Shown: piece by piece, positions 42,938 through 52,419 of the stretch
How positions within the stretch are numbered: the stretch's first letter is position 1
Layout of the letters: the number at the start of each line of letters is the position of its first letter
Translations under genes and position numbers: made by a program
The notes under the pieces: generated by a model
Database searches by the model: none
Seen by the model: the letters and a program-made list of their open reading frames with translations, nothing else
What the model was told of the DNA's origin: nothing
Assembly: GCF_000745265.1 (NCBI RefSeq)
Contig: NZ_JQNN01000001.1
Span: forward strand, 4,526,001-4,590,000
DNA from: Massilia sp. 9096
GTDB taxonomy: Bacteria > Pseudomonadota > Gammaproteobacteria > Burkholderiales > Burkholderiaceae_D
Length of the DNA: 64,000 nt
Direction of reading: 5' to 3'

Positions 42938-44224
42938 TCAGTGGCCCTTGCGCGCGTCCTGCTCGATCTGGGCCGGGGCCGGGCGGCGTTGCGGCAGGAC
43001 CGGGCCGAGCGCTTTTTTCGCCATCTGCTTCAGGTCGCTGAAGAAGGGACCGGGGTCGCGCGTGTCGAATACATAATAGCGGCTGCCGGGCCGCACGAAG
43101 TCGAACAGGTAGCCGGCCAGTTCGGCGCCGCGCGCGAAACGCAGCTTGCGGTCCGGGATCTTATGCTGGGCAAACAGGATGCGCAGCAGGCGCTTGGTCT
43201 CGGGCAGCATGTAGCGGCAGCGCACGCCCGCGCGGTAGGCGGCCGGCACGATCGCCTCGCCCAGGCCGAACAGGCGGTACAGCAAATACGGGAAACTGGC
43301 GCCGGCGTGGTAGGCCAGCGGCAGGCTGCCCCAGAAGCGGCCGTTGACTTCCATCAGCGCGGCCTCGTTGGTGGCCGGGTCGTAGCGGTATTCGACCATG
43401 GCCACGCCTTCCCATTCGAGTTCGCGCAGCAGCGCGATCGATTTTTCCATCAGCGCCGCGTGTTCCCGTGCCCCGACCGATTCGCACAGGCTGGAAAAGC
43501 CGCCTTCCGGCGGCCATTCGTGCACGCGCCGGTGCTGAAAGGTGTAATGCGCGACGCCATCCTTCATCAGCACGAACTGGCCCAGACCGTAGCCGGCGCA
43601 GTATTCCTGGATCAGCGGGAACACGCCGGCGCGTCCGTAGGGGCGCAGGTAGTCGATCAGTTCGGCGGCCGAGTGGCAATAGCGGGTCTTGTCGATGCCC
43701 AGGCCGAACGGACCCAGCACCGCCATCGCCTCGTGCGGATTGGCCCACTTGAGCACCACCGGGAAGCGCAGGGTAGCGCCGAGCGCCTCGACCTCGGCCA
43801 GGTTGGTCACCTGCTCGGTGCGCGGCGCACGCACGCCCGCGCGCGCGGCGGCGGCGTAGGTCGCATCCTTGTTCAGCACGCTGGCCATGCGCCGCTCGTC
43901 GGCGAACATGATGGTGAAGTTGGTCAGGCGGTCGCGGTGCCGGTTCAGCAGTTCGATGTCGTTTTCCGAGATCGCGAACAGGCAGGCGCGCCCGAGCTCC
44001 TGGCCCAGCGCGGCCAGCTGGTCGATCAGGCCCTGCGCCGAACCCGCGCGCAGCACGCCGCGGCGCAGGTAGCGCGAAGCCAGCCCGAGCGCCGCATCCG
44101 AGCGGCCGACGCCGATCACCGGCACGCCGCGGCTGCCGAGGTCGCGGATCACGGTCAGGCCGATCGGGGTCTCGATGCCCACCACCACGGCGGGCAGCTG
44201 CGTCGACGGCATCCGCGGGTTCAT
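42938..44224 (-). CDS. ATP-grasp protein (carboxylate-amine ligase type)
   Basis: 428 aa from ATG 44224. An upstream in-frame extension would lie in the phosphatase gene. N-terminal VVVGIETPIGLTVIRDLGSRGVPVIGVG is a Rossmann-like pre-ATP-grasp domain. The ATP-grasp core has FPVVLKWANPHEAM (ATP lysine), FPLIQEYCAGYGLGQFVLM, GVAMVEYRYDPATNEAALMEVNGRFWGSLPLA with the metal acids E and N. Such enzymes join a carboxylate to an amine via an acyl phosphate. It overlaps the low-Mr phosphatase gene by 4 bp. Likely part of a small-molecule or surface-modification pathway. Substrates unknown. Confidence 0.82.
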   Translation of the reverse strand: MNPRMPSTQLPAVVVGIETPIGLTVIRDLGSRGVPVIGVGRSDAALGLASRYLRRGVLRAGSAQGLIDQLAALGQELGRACLFAISENDIELLNRHRDRLTNFTIMFADERRMASVLNKDATYAAAARAGVRAPRTEQVTNLAEVEALGATLRFPVVLKWANPHEAMAVLGPFGLGIDKTRYCHSAAELIDYLRPYGRAGVFPLIQEYCAGYGLGQFVLMKDGVAHYTFQHRRVHEWPPEGGFSSLCESVGAREHAALMEKSIALLRELEWEGVAMVEYRYDPATNEAALMEVNGRFWGSLPLAYHAGASFPYLLYRLFGLGEAIVPAAYRAGVRCRYMLPETKRLLRILFAQHKIPDRKLRFARGAELAGYLFDFVRPGSRYYVFDTRDPGPFFSDLKQMAKKALGPVLPQRRPAPAQIEQDARKGH

Positions 44225-44814
44225 CCGGTTTTCCTCTGGCCGGCCTCGACGGTCCTGAGGTGCGGCAGCGCGTCGCCGAGGCGGCGCACGGCCGTCTTCA
44301 CGCGCGCAAAGCAGGTGTCGAAATAGGCGTCGCTCAGCGTGAACGGGTCGTGCAGGTGCGGCATCACGGGCGAGCCCCACATGCCGAGCAGGCAGACGTA
44401 GACGTCGTCGCGCGCACCGAGGCGGCGGCGCAGCTTGTGCGCCTGGCGCACTTCCATCACCAGGAACAGGTCGCCCGGCTGCACCTCGAAATCGGTGAAG
44501 TCGGTCGCCCGGTGCGTGCTCATGTCGACCTGCGCGCGCGCGGCCGCGGCCACCGCCTGCTTGGGCGAGCTGGCGCCGGTCGACGTCGACAGGCCGAGCG
44601 ACGCGACCGGCAAGCCCTCGGCCAGCGCGAGGCGGTGCGCGATGGCGCTGCGGCAGATATTACCGTGGCAGACGAACACCAGGCGGCGCACGTTCTCGGG
44701 ACGGCGCAGCTGGAAGGCGGACAAGCGGCCGGTGGCCAGCTCGGCGTAGGCCAGGCCCAGGCGCACCAGGCCGCGGAAGGTGCCGAATTGGCGGTTGATC
44801 CAGGTGGTCGTCAT
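44221..44814 (-). CDS. Low-molecular-weight protein-tyrosine-phosphatase family protein
   Basis: 197 aa from ATG 44814. The P-loop LVFVCHGNICRSAIA has the catalytic C49 and R55 of the C-x5-R-S motif, and the general acid is in HDPFTLSD near 166. A 40-residue N-terminal extension (WINRQFGTFRGLVRLGLAYAEL) is unusual for the 145-160 aa family and may be a membrane-associating helix. LMW-PTPs often dephosphorylate EPS tyrosine kinases, and a BY-kinase is encoded 17 kb away. It is coupled by 4-bp overlaps to the genes on both sides. Confidence 0.88.
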   Translation of the reverse strand: MTTTWINRQFGTFRGLVRLGLAYAELATGRLSAFQLRRPENVRRLVFVCHGNICRSAIAHRLALAEGLPVASLGLSTSTGASSPKQAVAAAARAQVDMSTHRATDFTDFEVQPGDLFLVMEVRQAHKLRRRLGARDDVYVCLLGMWGSPVMPHLHDPFTLSDAYFDTCFARVKTAVRRLGDALPHLRTVEAGQRKTG

Positions 44815-45842
44815 GCTGCGGCGGGCCTCGTGCAGGCGAGCGCGAAGCGCCCGAAACGGTCGTAAGCGACCTGGGTGCCCATGCGCGGCAGGCTGTGCCA
44901 GATCGGGCTGTCGAGCAGCAGGTTGCGCTCGTCGCGGCAGTCCGGATCGCGCGCGGCGCGCGCCATGCCGCAGGCGTCGAAGCGGTCGTCGTTCTGCTCC
45001 AGCCAGGCGCACAGCTGTTTCAGGCGCTGCTGGGTGACGGCGTGGCGCCGGGTATGGCTGTATTGCGAATCGGTGCTTTGCACGTATTCGAACGGGTGGG
45101 TCAGGATCACCACCAGCGGCACTTCGGCCGCATACGCTTTTTCGAGCAGTATGCGCATTTCGGAAAAGCTGGTGCCGGCGATGGTCAGCGCCTTCATGTG
45201 GCGTTTCGAACCGACTTTCCAGTCCGAATAGGTCAGCACCGGGCATTCGAGCACGCCATGGCGCTCGTGAGTGCCGCTGTACAGCGCGTAATCCGCCTGG
45301 CCGGTGTGGAACACGGCGACGGCCACGTTGGAGCTGTACGGAATGCCGACCTGGGCCAGCGCCTTGAACAGGTTCTCGTCATGCTGCAGGTTGCCGCTGC
45401 GGAAAGCCGTCGGCCGTTCCACGCCCCAGTCGGCGAAGGTGTCGATGCCTTGCTGCAGCAGCTGGACCGAATCTTCGAGCGGGCGGCCGGCGAAATCGTC
45501 GAGGCGCCGTTGCGCGCGCGCGCGTTCGGGCCAGTCCTGGTGCGCAAACAGCGACCAGCACGGATGCGAATGCAGCTGCACTTCGTGGCCGGCGTTGCGG
45601 ATCTGGTGGGCGATCGGACGCATCGGATCGTTCTTGAAATAGTGACGCTGGACGGTCTCGACGAAGAAGGTGGCTTCGACGCGATGACGGCGGAAGGTGT
45701 CGAGCATGAAGCCCAGACCTTCGGAGCGCCCATTGACGTTGCACCAGACGTTCTGCTCGGCGACCGGGATGCGCGACGCATCCGCAAACGCGCCGCCGAT
45801 GCTGAATTCGGTGTCGATGGTGATGCAAACCCGGGTGCGCAT
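44811..45842 (-). CDS. Polysaccharide deacetylase-like protein (NodB fold)
   Basis: 343 aa. N-terminal MRTRVCITIDTEFSIGG has the D-T-E metal site. VEATFFVETVQRHYF, AGHEVQLHSHPCWSLF (His pair), and PTAFRSGNLQHDENLFKAL follow the CE4 order. ECPVLTYSDW and VVILTHPFEYV complete the barrel. No signal peptide. It differs from both other deacetylases in the window. It is first of a coupled deacetylase-phosphatase-ATP-grasp operon. Substrate may be a soluble amino sugar or polymer. Confidence 0.85.
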   Translation of the reverse strand: MRTRVCITIDTEFSIGGAFADASRIPVAEQNVWCNVNGRSEGLGFMLDTFRRHRVEATFFVETVQRHYFKNDPMRPIAHQIRNAGHEVQLHSHPCWSLFAHQDWPERARAQRRLDDFAGRPLEDSVQLLQQGIDTFADWGVERPTAFRSGNLQHDENLFKALAQVGIPYSSNVAVAVFHTGQADYALYSGTHERHGVLECPVLTYSDWKVGSKRHMKALTIAGTSFSEMRILLEKAYAAEVPLVVILTHPFEYVQSTDSQYSHTRRHAVTQQRLKQLCAWLEQNDDRFDACGMARAARDPDCRDERNLLLDSPIWHSLPRMGTQVAYDRFGRFALACTRPAAA

Positions 45843-45926
45843 GACGATAGCTTAATGACTAGGAATTAAATGGTATCACGACGTCTTGACTATCCCGCGC
45901 GCAATTGTGCAGGTGCGATAACAAAA

Positions 45927-45960
45927 AAGGGTTTCCCCGCCGCAATGTGAGGAAACCCTT
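45927..45960 (-). terminator. Intrinsic terminator of icmF
   Basis: Perfect 10-bp stem AAGGGTTTCC (45927-45936) / GGAAACCCTT (45951-45960), followed on the minus strand by a T-run (TTTTTTGT including paired bases). It lies 38 bp after the icmF stop. Confidence 0.9.
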
Positions 45961-45998
45961 GGGTAAGGCGGCCAGGCGCCGCTTCTTATTAGAGGCGT

Positions 45999-48900
45999 CT
46001 ACATATTGCGCCGATACTGTCCGCCCACCTCGAACAGCGCGGTCGTGATCTGGCCCAGCGAACACACCCGCACCGCGTCCATCAGGCGCGAGAACACGTT
46101 GTCGTTGTCGACTGCGGCTTGCTGCAGTGCAGCCAAGGCGGCCGGGCTTTGCGCAGCATGGCGCTGGTGGAAATCTTCCAGGCGCGTCAGCTGCGACTGT
46201 TTTTCGTCGTCGGTCGAGCGCGCCAGTTCGATCGTCGCCGGGGCGGCGGCGCCCTTCGGATTGCGGAAGGTGTTCACGCCGATGATCGGCAGCGAGCCGT
46301 CGTGCTTGCGGTGCTCGTACAGCATCGACTCTTCCTGGATCTTGCCGCGCTGGTAGCCGGTTTCCATCGCGCCCAGCACGCCGCCGCGTTCGGCGATGCG
46401 CTCGAATTCCTGCAGCACCGCTTCCTCGACCAGGTCGGTGAGTTCCTCCATGATGAACGCGCCCTGGTTCGGGTTCTCGTTCTTGGCCAGGCCCCACTCG
46501 CGGTTGATGATCAGCTGGATGGCCAGCGCGCGCCGCACCGATTCGTCGGTCGGCGTGGTGATCGCCTCGTCGTAGGCGTTGGTGTGCAGCGAGTTGCAGT
46601 TGTCGTAGATGGCGATCAGCGCCTGCAGGGTGGTGCGGATGTCGTTGAAGTCGATCTCCTGCGCATGCAGCGAGCGGCCCGAGGTCTGGACGTGGTACTT
46701 GAGCTTCTGGCTGCGGTCATTGGCGCCGTATTTGTCGCGCATCGCCACCGCCCAGATGCGGCGCGCCACGCGGCCCAGCACCGTGTATTCCGGATCCATC
46801 CCGTTCGAGAAGAAGAACGACAGGTTGGGCGCGAAATCGTCGATGTGCATGCCGCGCGCCAGATACGCTTCCACGAACGTGAAACCGTTCGACAGGGTGA
46901 AGGCCAGCTGGGAGATCGGGTTCGCACCGGCTTCGGCGATGTGGTAGCCCGAGATCGACACCGAGTAAAAATTGCGTACCTGGTTGTCGACGAAGTAGGC
47001 CTGGATGTCGCCCATCACCTTCAGCGAGAATTCGGTCGAGAAGATGCAGGTGTTCTGGCCCTGGTCTTCCTTCAGGATGTCGGCCTGCACGGTGCCGCGC
47101 ACGTTGGCCAGCACCCAGGCTTTGATCTTCGCCGCTTCGTCCGCATTGGGTACGCGGCCATTCTCTTGCGTGAACTTGTCGATCTGCTGGTCGATCGCGG
47201 TGTTCATGAACATCGCCAGGATGGTCGGGGCAGGGCCGTTGATCGTCATCGAGACCGACGTGCTCGGGCTGCACAAATCGAAACCCTCGTACAGCACTTT
47301 CATGTCGTCCAGCGTGGCGATCGACACGCCCGAGTTGCCGACTTTACCGTAGATGTCGGGGCGCAGCGCCGGATCGGCGCCGTACAGCGTGACCGAGTCG
47401 AACGCAGTCGACAGGCGTTTCGCATCCATGCCCTGCGAGACCAGTTTGAACCGGCGGTTGGTGCGGAAGGCGTCGCCTTCGCCGGCGAACATGCGGGTCG
47501 GGTCTTCGCCCTCGCGCTTGAACGGGAACACGCCGGCCGTATAGGGAAAAGCGCCCGGCACGTTTTCCAGCATCAGGAAGCGCAGGATCTCGCCGTGGTC
47601 TTCGAAGCGCGGCAGCGCGACCTTGCGCACCTTGTTGCCGGACAGGGTCGTGTAGGTCAGATTGGTGCAGATTTCCTTGTCGCGGATCTTGACCACGTGC
47701 TCGTCGCCGGCGTAGGTCGCCTGCAGCTGCGGCCAGGCCGCGAGCAGGCTTTTGGCCTCGCCCGCCATCGCGTTGTCGCGCTCGAGAATCAGGTCGTCCA
47801 GCACCACGTCGCGGTTGACGGCCGCCAGCATGCGCTTGGTCTCGCTCAGCTGCTGGCGCTCGCGCGCGAGTCTGACTTGCTTGCCGACGTTGCGATGGTA
47901 GCCGCGCACGGTGTCGGCGATCTCGGCCAGGTAGCGCGTGCGCGCCGGCGGGACGATCACGTTTTTGCCGCTCGAGTATTTCAGCGTCGGCCTGGGCAGC
48001 TTGGGGCTCTGCGCGTGCAGGCCGAGCTCGAGCAGGGCCGGCAGCAGGCCGTGGTACAGGGCGGTGACGCCATCGTCGTTGAAGCGCGAGGCTTGCGTGC
48101 CGTAGACCGGCATGTCGTCCGGCGACTGGCTCCACAGCTCCTTGTTGCGCTGGACCTGCTTGGCGACGTCGCACAGCGCATCCTGTGCGCCCTTGCGGTC
48201 GAATTTGTTAATCGCGATGAAGTCGGCGAAGTCGAGCATGTCGATCTTTTCCAGCTGCGAGGCGGCGCCGAATTCCGGCGTCATCACGTACATCGACAGG
48301 TCGACGTGCGGCACGATGGCGGCGTCGCCCTGGCCGATGCCGGACGTTTCGACGATGACGAGGTCGAAGCCGGCCACCTTGCAGGCGGCGATCACGCTAG
48401 GGAGCGCCTGCGAGATTTCCGAGCCGGCTTCGCGCGTGGCGAGCGAGCGCATGAACACGCGGCTCTGGCCGTTCCATGGATTGATCGCATTCATGCGGAT
48501 GCGGTCGCCCAGCAGGGCGCCGCCCGACTTGCGGCGCGACGGGTCGATCGAGATCACGGCGATGTTCAGGCGGTCGTCCTGGTCGAGGCGGATGCGGCGG
48601 ATCAGCTCGTCGGTCAGCGAGGATTTGCCGGCGCCGCCGGTGCCGGTGATGCCCAGTACCGGCGCTTTCACAGCTTCGGCGCTGTCGACGATCTGCTTGT
48701 GCAGCGCGGGCGCCGCCTTGCCGGCTTCGAGCGCGGTGATCAGCTGGGCCAGCGGGCGGTGGCGCGCTTCGATCGCGCCGGTTTGCAGCGGCGCCAGCGA
48801 AGTGGGCGCGTAGGCCGACAAATCGACGTCGCACGCTTCCAGCATTGAGCGGATCATGCCGACCAGGCCCATGCGCTGGCCATCTTCCGGGCTGAAGATG

Positions 48901-49286
48901 CGGGTGACGCCGTAGGCATGCAGTTCGTCGATCTCGCTCGGGACGATCACGCCGCCGCCGCCGCCGAACACCTTGATGTGGGCGCCGCCGCGCTGGCGCA
49001 GCAGGTCGATCATGTACTTGAAGTATTCGACGTGGCCGCCCTGGTAGCTCGAGATGGCGATGCCTTGCACGTCTTCGGCCAGTGCGGCGGTGACGACTTC
49101 GTCGACCGAGCGGTTGTGACCCAGGTGCACGACCTCGGCACCGTTCGACTGCAGGATCCGGCGCATGATGTTGATCGAGGCGTCATGGCCATCGAACAGC
49201 GAAGCGGCGGTCACGAAACGCACTTTGTTGGCCAGCCTGGGCTGCTCCGGCAGGTCGAGCCTGGCAGCGGGAGTGATGTCGTTCAT
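45999..49286 (-). CDS. icmF: Fused isobutyryl-CoA mutase IcmF (methylmalonyl-CoA mutase family)
   Basis: 1095 aa from ATG 49286. A longer frame to 49367 would run through the operator-like palindrome. Domain order is N-terminal B12-binding ([13 protein letters not shown] with the cobalt-ligand His at 34), a MeaB-like GTPase chaperone (Walker [11 protein letters not shown] near 215), then the large mutase barrel ([25 protein letters not shown]). This layout and length define IcmF, which interconverts isobutyryl-CoA and n-butyryl-CoA and repairs its own cofactor state via the GTPase. It is a single-gene unit with its own terminator and an upstream operator candidate. Confidence 0.96.
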   Translation of the reverse strand: MNDITPAARLDLPEQPRLANKVRFVTAASLFDGHDASINIMRRILQSNGAEVVHLGHNRSVDEVVTAALAEDVQGIAISSYQGGHVEYFKYMIDLLRQRGGAHIKVFGGGGGVIVPSEIDELHAYGVTRIFSPEDGQRMGLVGMIRSMLEACDVDLSAYAPTSLAPLQTGAIEARHRPLAQLITALEAGKAAPALHKQIVDSAEAVKAPVLGITGTGGAGKSSLTDELIRRIRLDQDDRLNIAVISIDPSRRKSGGALLGDRIRMNAINPWNGQSRVFMRSLATREAGSEISQALPSVIAACKVAGFDLVIVETSGIGQGDAAIVPHVDLSMYVMTPEFGAASQLEKIDMLDFADFIAINKFDRKGAQDALCDVAKQVQRNKELWSQSPDDMPVYGTQASRFNDDGVTALYHGLLPALLELGLHAQSPKLPRPTLKYSSGKNVIVPPARTRYLAEIADTVRGYHRNVGKQVRLARERQQLSETKRMLAAVNRDVVLDDLILERDNAMAGEAKSLLAAWPQLQATYAGDEHVVKIRDKEICTNLTYTTLSGNKVRKVALPRFEDHGEILRFLMLENVPGAFPYTAGVFPFKREGEDPTRMFAGEGDAFRTNRRFKLVSQGMDAKRLSTAFDSVTLYGADPALRPDIYGKVGNSGVSIATLDDMKVLYEGFDLCSPSTSVSMTINGPAPTILAMFMNTAIDQQIDKFTQENGRVPNADEAAKIKAWVLANVRGTVQADILKEDQGQNTCIFSTEFSLKVMGDIQAYFVDNQVRNFYSVSISGYHIAEAGANPISQLAFTLSNGFTFVEAYLARGMHIDDFAPNLSFFFSNGMDPEYTVLGRVARRIWAVAMRDKYGANDRSQKLKYHVQTSGRSLHAQEIDFNDIRTTLQALIAIYDNCNSLHTNAYDEAITTPTDESVRRALAIQLIINREWGLAKNENPNQGAFIMEELTDLVEEAVLQEFERIAERGGVLGAMETGYQRGKIQEESMLYEHRKHDGSLPIIGVNTFRNPKGAAAPATIELARSTDDEKQSQLTRLEDFHQRHAAQSPAALAALQQAAVDNDNVFSRLMDAVRVCSLGQITTALFEVGGQYRRNM

Positions 49287-49333
49287 GGTGTTCCTTGGAT
49301 TGCGGGTGCGATCGGTGGTCTCTGTACGGTATA

Positions 49334-49353
49334 TGACGTTAACGTAAACGTCA
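49334..49353. promoter_or_regulatory. Operator-like palindrome upstream of icmF
   Basis: Arms TGACGTT and AACGTCA are perfect inverted repeats separated by AACGTA. The site lies 48 bp before the icmF start. It resembles ACGT-rich operators of MerR-family LiuR-type regulators of branched-chain acyl-CoA catabolism. I cite that similarity from memory. The regulator is not in the window. Confidence 0.6.
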
Positions 49354-49473
49354 AGCATGGGCGGCAAGCCAAGCGTGCTCGTTCCATGCTGGCTGCATAC
49401 TGTGGCTGGCGAAGGAAAAAATGCGTGAATTTGGTTTGATGTGCTATATACACAAATGTAGCTTCAAGGATAC

Positions 49474-49485
49474 AAGGCTAGCCTT
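49474..49485. repeat. Palindrome AAGGCTAGCCTT
   Basis: Perfect 12-bp palindrome about 40 bp upstream of the -10-like hexamer of the HD-GYP gene. Possible activator or repressor half of its promoter. Confidence 0.35.
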
Positions 49486-49508
49486 TTGGTATCTTCTCAG
49501 GAGCAATA

Positions 49509-49530
49509 CAAGTGGAACACTTGCTATACT
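49509..49530 (+). promoter_or_regulatory. HD-GYP promoter with embedded inverted repeat
   Basis: CAAGTG-gaa-CACTTG (49509-49523) is a perfect 6-3-6 inverted repeat directly before TATACT (49525-49530), a near-consensus -10. The repeat covers the spacer and part of the -35 position, so a bound dimer would block or remodel the promoter. Confidence 0.5.
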
Positions 49531-49576
49531 GAAAGACCGCCAGTCGGCGCGATTACTACACCTTGAAGTCAGTCTC

Positions 49577-50797
49577 ATGTTGAAGAAAGTCGATGCATCG
49601 CAGTTGCGGGTCGGGATGTTCATCCACGATCTGGACTGCGGCTGGATGGAGCACCCCTTTGTCCGCAACCGTTTCGTCCTCACCCGCGACGAAGAAATCC
49701 TCAAGATCATGCAGGCCGGCATCCGTGGCGTGACGATCGATTGCGCACGCGGCATGGATGTCGAGGATGCGCCGACCATGGAAGAAGCCCAGGCCGCGAC
49801 CGAAGCCGAACTCACGGCGATCGCAAGCAAGCCGGTGATGCCGCTGCGCGTGACGCTGGCCGAGGAATTCGAGCGTGCGGTGTCGATCCGGCGCCAGGCC
49901 GCCGGCCTGGTGCGCACGGTGATGCAGGATGCGCGCCTGGGCAAGGCGGTCGAGCTCGACAAGGTGGCGCCGGTGGTCGAAAGCATCACGACCTCGATCC
50001 TGCGCAATGCCAGCGCCTTGCTCGGCTTGTGCGTCATCAAGAACAAGGATGATTACACCTTCCAGCACTCGGTCAGCGTGTGCACGCTGCTGGTGGCCTT
50101 CTGCCGCTCGCGCCAGATGGACGCCGCGACGGTCTACCAGGCCGGCATCGGCGGGCTGCTGCACGATACCGGCAAGGCGCTGATCCCCGACCACATCCTG
50201 AACAAACCGGGCCGCCTGACCGACGAGGAATTCGCGGTGGTGCGCAAGCATCCGCGCGACGGCTACGAGATCCTGTGCCGCTCGCCGGAGATCGGCGAAA
50301 TCCCGCTCGACATCACGCTGCATCACCACGAAAGGCGCGACGGCAGCGGCTATCCGGACCGCCAGAGCGAGAACGAGATCAGCGAACTGGCGCAGATGGC
50401 GGCGATCGTCGACGTCTACGACGCCATCACGGCCGATCGCTGCTATCACAAGGGCATACCGGCGGCCGAGGCACTGCGCAAGATGTACGAATGGAGCAAG
50501 TTCCAGTTCAACCCGATCCTCATGCAGGAATTCATGCGCTGTGTCGGCATCTACCCGGTCGGCACGCTGGTGCTGCTGGAATCGGGCCGCCTGGGCGTGG
50601 TGGTCGAGCCGCACGAAAGCAGTCTGCTCACGCCCAAGGTGAACGTGTTCTACAGCACGAAAAGCCAGACTTACATCAAGCCGGAAACCGTGGACTTATC
50701 GCGCGGCGTGGGTTTCGGCGGCGCCGACAAGATCGTGAGCCACGAGTCGGCCGAGAAGTGGAAGGTGGATCCGCAGCGCTTCCTGGCGCTGGAATAG
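49577..50797 (+). CDS. HD-GYP cyclic-di-GMP phosphodiesterase with DUF3391
   Basis: 406 aa from ATG 49577 (MLKKVDASQLRVGMFIHDLDCGW). Upstream in-frame codons cover the promoter. Residues 1-120 are the DUF3391 N-terminal domain usual in this family. The HD-GYP domain has HSVSVCTLL, GLLHDTGK (HD 196-197) and LHHHERRDGSGYP (GYP 258-260 region), all intact. It should hydrolyse c-di-GMP to GMP/pGpG in the cytosol. It is convergent with a GGDEF gene 60 bp away, giving a local synthesis/degradation pair. Confidence 0.93.
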   Translation: MLKKVDASQLRVGMFIHDLDCGWMEHPFVRNRFVLTRDEEILKIMQAGIRGVTIDCARGMDVEDAPTMEEAQAATEAELTAIASKPVMPLRVTLAEEFERAVSIRRQAAGLVRTVMQDARLGKAVELDKVAPVVESITTSILRNASALLGLCVIKNKDDYTFQHSVSVCTLLVAFCRSRQMDAATVYQAGIGGLLHDTGKALIPDHILNKPGRLTDEEFAVVRKHPRDGYEILCRSPEIGEIPLDITLHHHERRDGSGYPDRQSENEISELAQMAAIVDVYDAITADRCYHKGIPAAEALRKMYEWSKFQFNPILMQEFMRCVGIYPVGTLVLLESGRLGVVVEPHESSLLTPKVNVFYSTKSQTYIKPETVDLSRGVGFGGADKIVSHESAEKWKVDPQRFLALE

Positions 50798-50857
50798 GCT
50801 CGAACACCCGCTGCGCGTTGCACCGGGGACGGGGCACGGTTTCGCTGCCTGTCGTGA

Positions 50858-51895
50858 TCAGAAGAATTCGGCGGTGTCGTTCGAGGCGACCGTCTGCAGC
50901 ACGCCGTCCGAGACCAGGTCGTCGTAGTGGCAGGCGCGGTTGCGGCCGCTGCTCTTGGCGTGATACAGCGCCTGATCGGCGTGGCCCAGCGTGACCACCG
51001 GCGATTCGAATGCGCGGATCGCCACGAAACCGACGCTCACCGTCACCCGTCCTACCTGCGGGAACACGTGCTGCTCGACGTTGCTGCGGAAGCGTTCGAT
51101 GATCTTCCAGGTGGCTTCCAGCGTGGTCGAGCGCAGCAGCACCACGAATTCCTCCCCGCCGAAGCGGAATACCCGGTCTTGGGCGCGAAACGATGATTGC
51201 AGCAGGTTGGCGATCAGGATCAGCACCTCGTCGCCGTACAGATGGCCGAACTTGTCGTTGACGGTCTTGAAATGATCGACGTCGACCACCGCCAGCCATT
51301 GCTTTTCCTCGGCGTGCGGCTGGCGCCGCTCGGGCTGGCCGCCCTGGCGCGCGTCGGGTTCGTGGGCGCCATGCAGCATGCGCGCCAGCTGGTCGTCGAA
51401 GGTCTTGCGGTTGAGCAGGCCGGTAAGGGAATCGCGCTCGCTGTAGTCGAGCAGGTTCTGGAAGTTGCGGTACACGCCGACGATGCCGCCCACCGTGTGC
51501 AGCGTGTCGGCGGCGAACGGGTGGTCGTTGCGGATCTCGAGGCAGGCGCCGGCCTTGTCGCCGAACCACAGCGGCAGCCACAGGATGCGGGTGCCGTCGG
51601 GCTGCACCGACTCGGCGCTGGCGCGGCACTCGCCCAGGCAGCGCGCCAGCTCGGGATAGACGGCCAGCGGCTCGCCCGGCGTCGCTTCGTACGACTCTTC
51701 GAGCTGCGCAGCGCTGCCCCGGCGGATACTGGCGCGCGCGCGCAGCACCTGCTGTCCGGCCCCACCCTGGATACTGACAATCCGCGTCTGAATGGCGCCA
51801 GCCAGCTCCTGCACCGCCGAGATCACGGAGATGTCGAGCATCGCGTGGTCGCGGTGACCGGTCATGTCCACCATGTGTTTCAGAAGCGAATCCAT
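50858..51895 (-). CDS. Diguanylate cyclase (GGDEF domain) with N-terminal sensor region
   Basis: 345 aa from ATG 51895, which has GAGAACGAC before it. An in-frame start at 52027 would add 44 residues covering an inverted repeat. The N-terminal half looks like a degenerate GAF domain (LWLPLWFGDKAGACLEIRNDHPF). The GGDEF domain is complete: DSLTGLLNRKTFDDQL, VDVDHFKTVNDKFGH, and the active site GGEEF. RAQD five residues before it is an inhibitory I-site. So it should make c-di-GMP with product feedback. Soluble, no membrane segment. Confidence 0.9.
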   Translation of the reverse strand: MDSLLKHMVDMTGHRDHAMLDISVISAVQELAGAIQTRIVSIQGGAGQQVLRARASIRRGSAAQLEESYEATPGEPLAVYPELARCLGECRASAESVQPDGTRILWLPLWFGDKAGACLEIRNDHPFAADTLHTVGGIVGVYRNFQNLLDYSERDSLTGLLNRKTFDDQLARMLHGAHEPDARQGGQPERRQPHAEEKQWLAVVDVDHFKTVNDKFGHLYGDEVLILIANLLQSSFRAQDRVFRFGGEEFVVLLRSTTLEATWKIIERFRSNVEQHVFPQVGRVTVSVGFVAIRAFESPVVTLGHADQALYHAKSSGRNRACHYDDLVSDGVLQTVASNDTAEFF

Positions 51896-52226
51896 GTCGT
51901 TCTCAGCAATGTCGTCAGCCGGACTTTCACAAAGAGCAAGCTGAACAGAATATAGCCTTTTTGCATTCTTTTCAATTGCGAGAATGCAATTTTTGTCGAG
52001 ATAAGCGCTTTCTGTCCATGCTGTCATGCGTCTGGCTTAGGGTTGGTCTGGTTTCATTCTTTTCTACAAAATATAGTTCCGTTAAGCAAAGTTGTTCATA
52101 GTCAACTTGCCGTGCGGCATCACCTCGTATAGTGAACTCACTGACACGCAATGCGGTGCAGTCAGCCGCAACAGGCAGCTCAACAGCGTGTCGGTGTTTC
52201 ATTAACCTACCATATGGGAGTTTTTC
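51896..52226. other. 331-bp intergenic region between GGDEF (-) and flp pilin (+)
   Basis: No gene is supported apart from a possible 44-codon N-terminal extension of the GGDEF gene (51896-52027). The region is AT-rich with a 9-11-9 inverted repeat at 51961-51989. Toward the pilin gene a TTGCCG (52107-52112) and TATAGT (52128-52133) pair has 15-bp spacing, a possible sigma-70 promoter. GGGAG precedes the flp ATG. Confidence 0.5.
51961..51989. repeat. Inverted repeat TTGCATTCT-N11-AGAATGCAA
   Basis: Perfect 9-bp arms (51961-51969, 51981-51989) 66 bp upstream of the GGDEF start. On the plus strand the right arm runs into TTTTT, giving a terminator-like look, but no rightward gene precedes it. 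More likely a dimer-binding operator for the diguanylate cyclase gene. Confidence 0.5.
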
Positions 52227-52406
52227 ATGAGCAACTTCATCTCTGCCGTCAAAACGTTTGCCGCTGACGAAAACGGTGTGACCGCGATCGAATATGGTCT
52301 GATCGCTTCGCTGGTCGGTGTCGGCATCGTTGTCGCCGCTACCGCACTGGGTGGCAAGCTGTCGGACATGTTCGACTTCATCGGTTCGAAACTGAAGACT
52401 GCTTAA
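52227..52406 (+). CDS. flp: Flp/Fap-type major pilin
   Basis: 59 aa, too short for many gene finders. It has the type IVb Flp pilin signature: short leader ending ADENG, cleavage before VTAIEYGLIASLVGVGIVVAA, with Glu at position 5 of the mature form followed by Tyr (E-Y motif). A hydrophobic helix follows and the tail is DMFDFIGSKLKTA. GGGAG lies 6-10 bp upstream. The prepilin peptidase gene is next, and a strong terminator sits between them, so pilin can be made in excess over the machinery. Confidence 0.95.
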   Translation: MSNFISAVKTFAADENGVTAIEYGLIASLVGVGIVVAATALGGKLSDMFDFIGSKLKTA

Positions 52407-52419
52407 GCGTCACCGTGAA

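Larger units (their letters stand above)
49287..49576. promoter_or_regulatory. Divergent regulatory region icmF (-) / HD-GYP (+)
   Basis: 290 bp, AT-rich toward the right. It contains three palindromes listed separately: 49334-49353 near icmF, and 49474-49485 and 49509-49523 near the HD-GYP gene. A TATACT -10-like hexamer at 49525-49530 lies 46 bp before the HD-GYP ATG. No gene is supported here. Confidence 0.55.

Noticed and set aside
46119..48848. 909-codon plus-strand frame opposite icmF
   Set aside because: Antisense shadow of a conserved 1095-aa enzyme; V/R/H-rich, no start signal.
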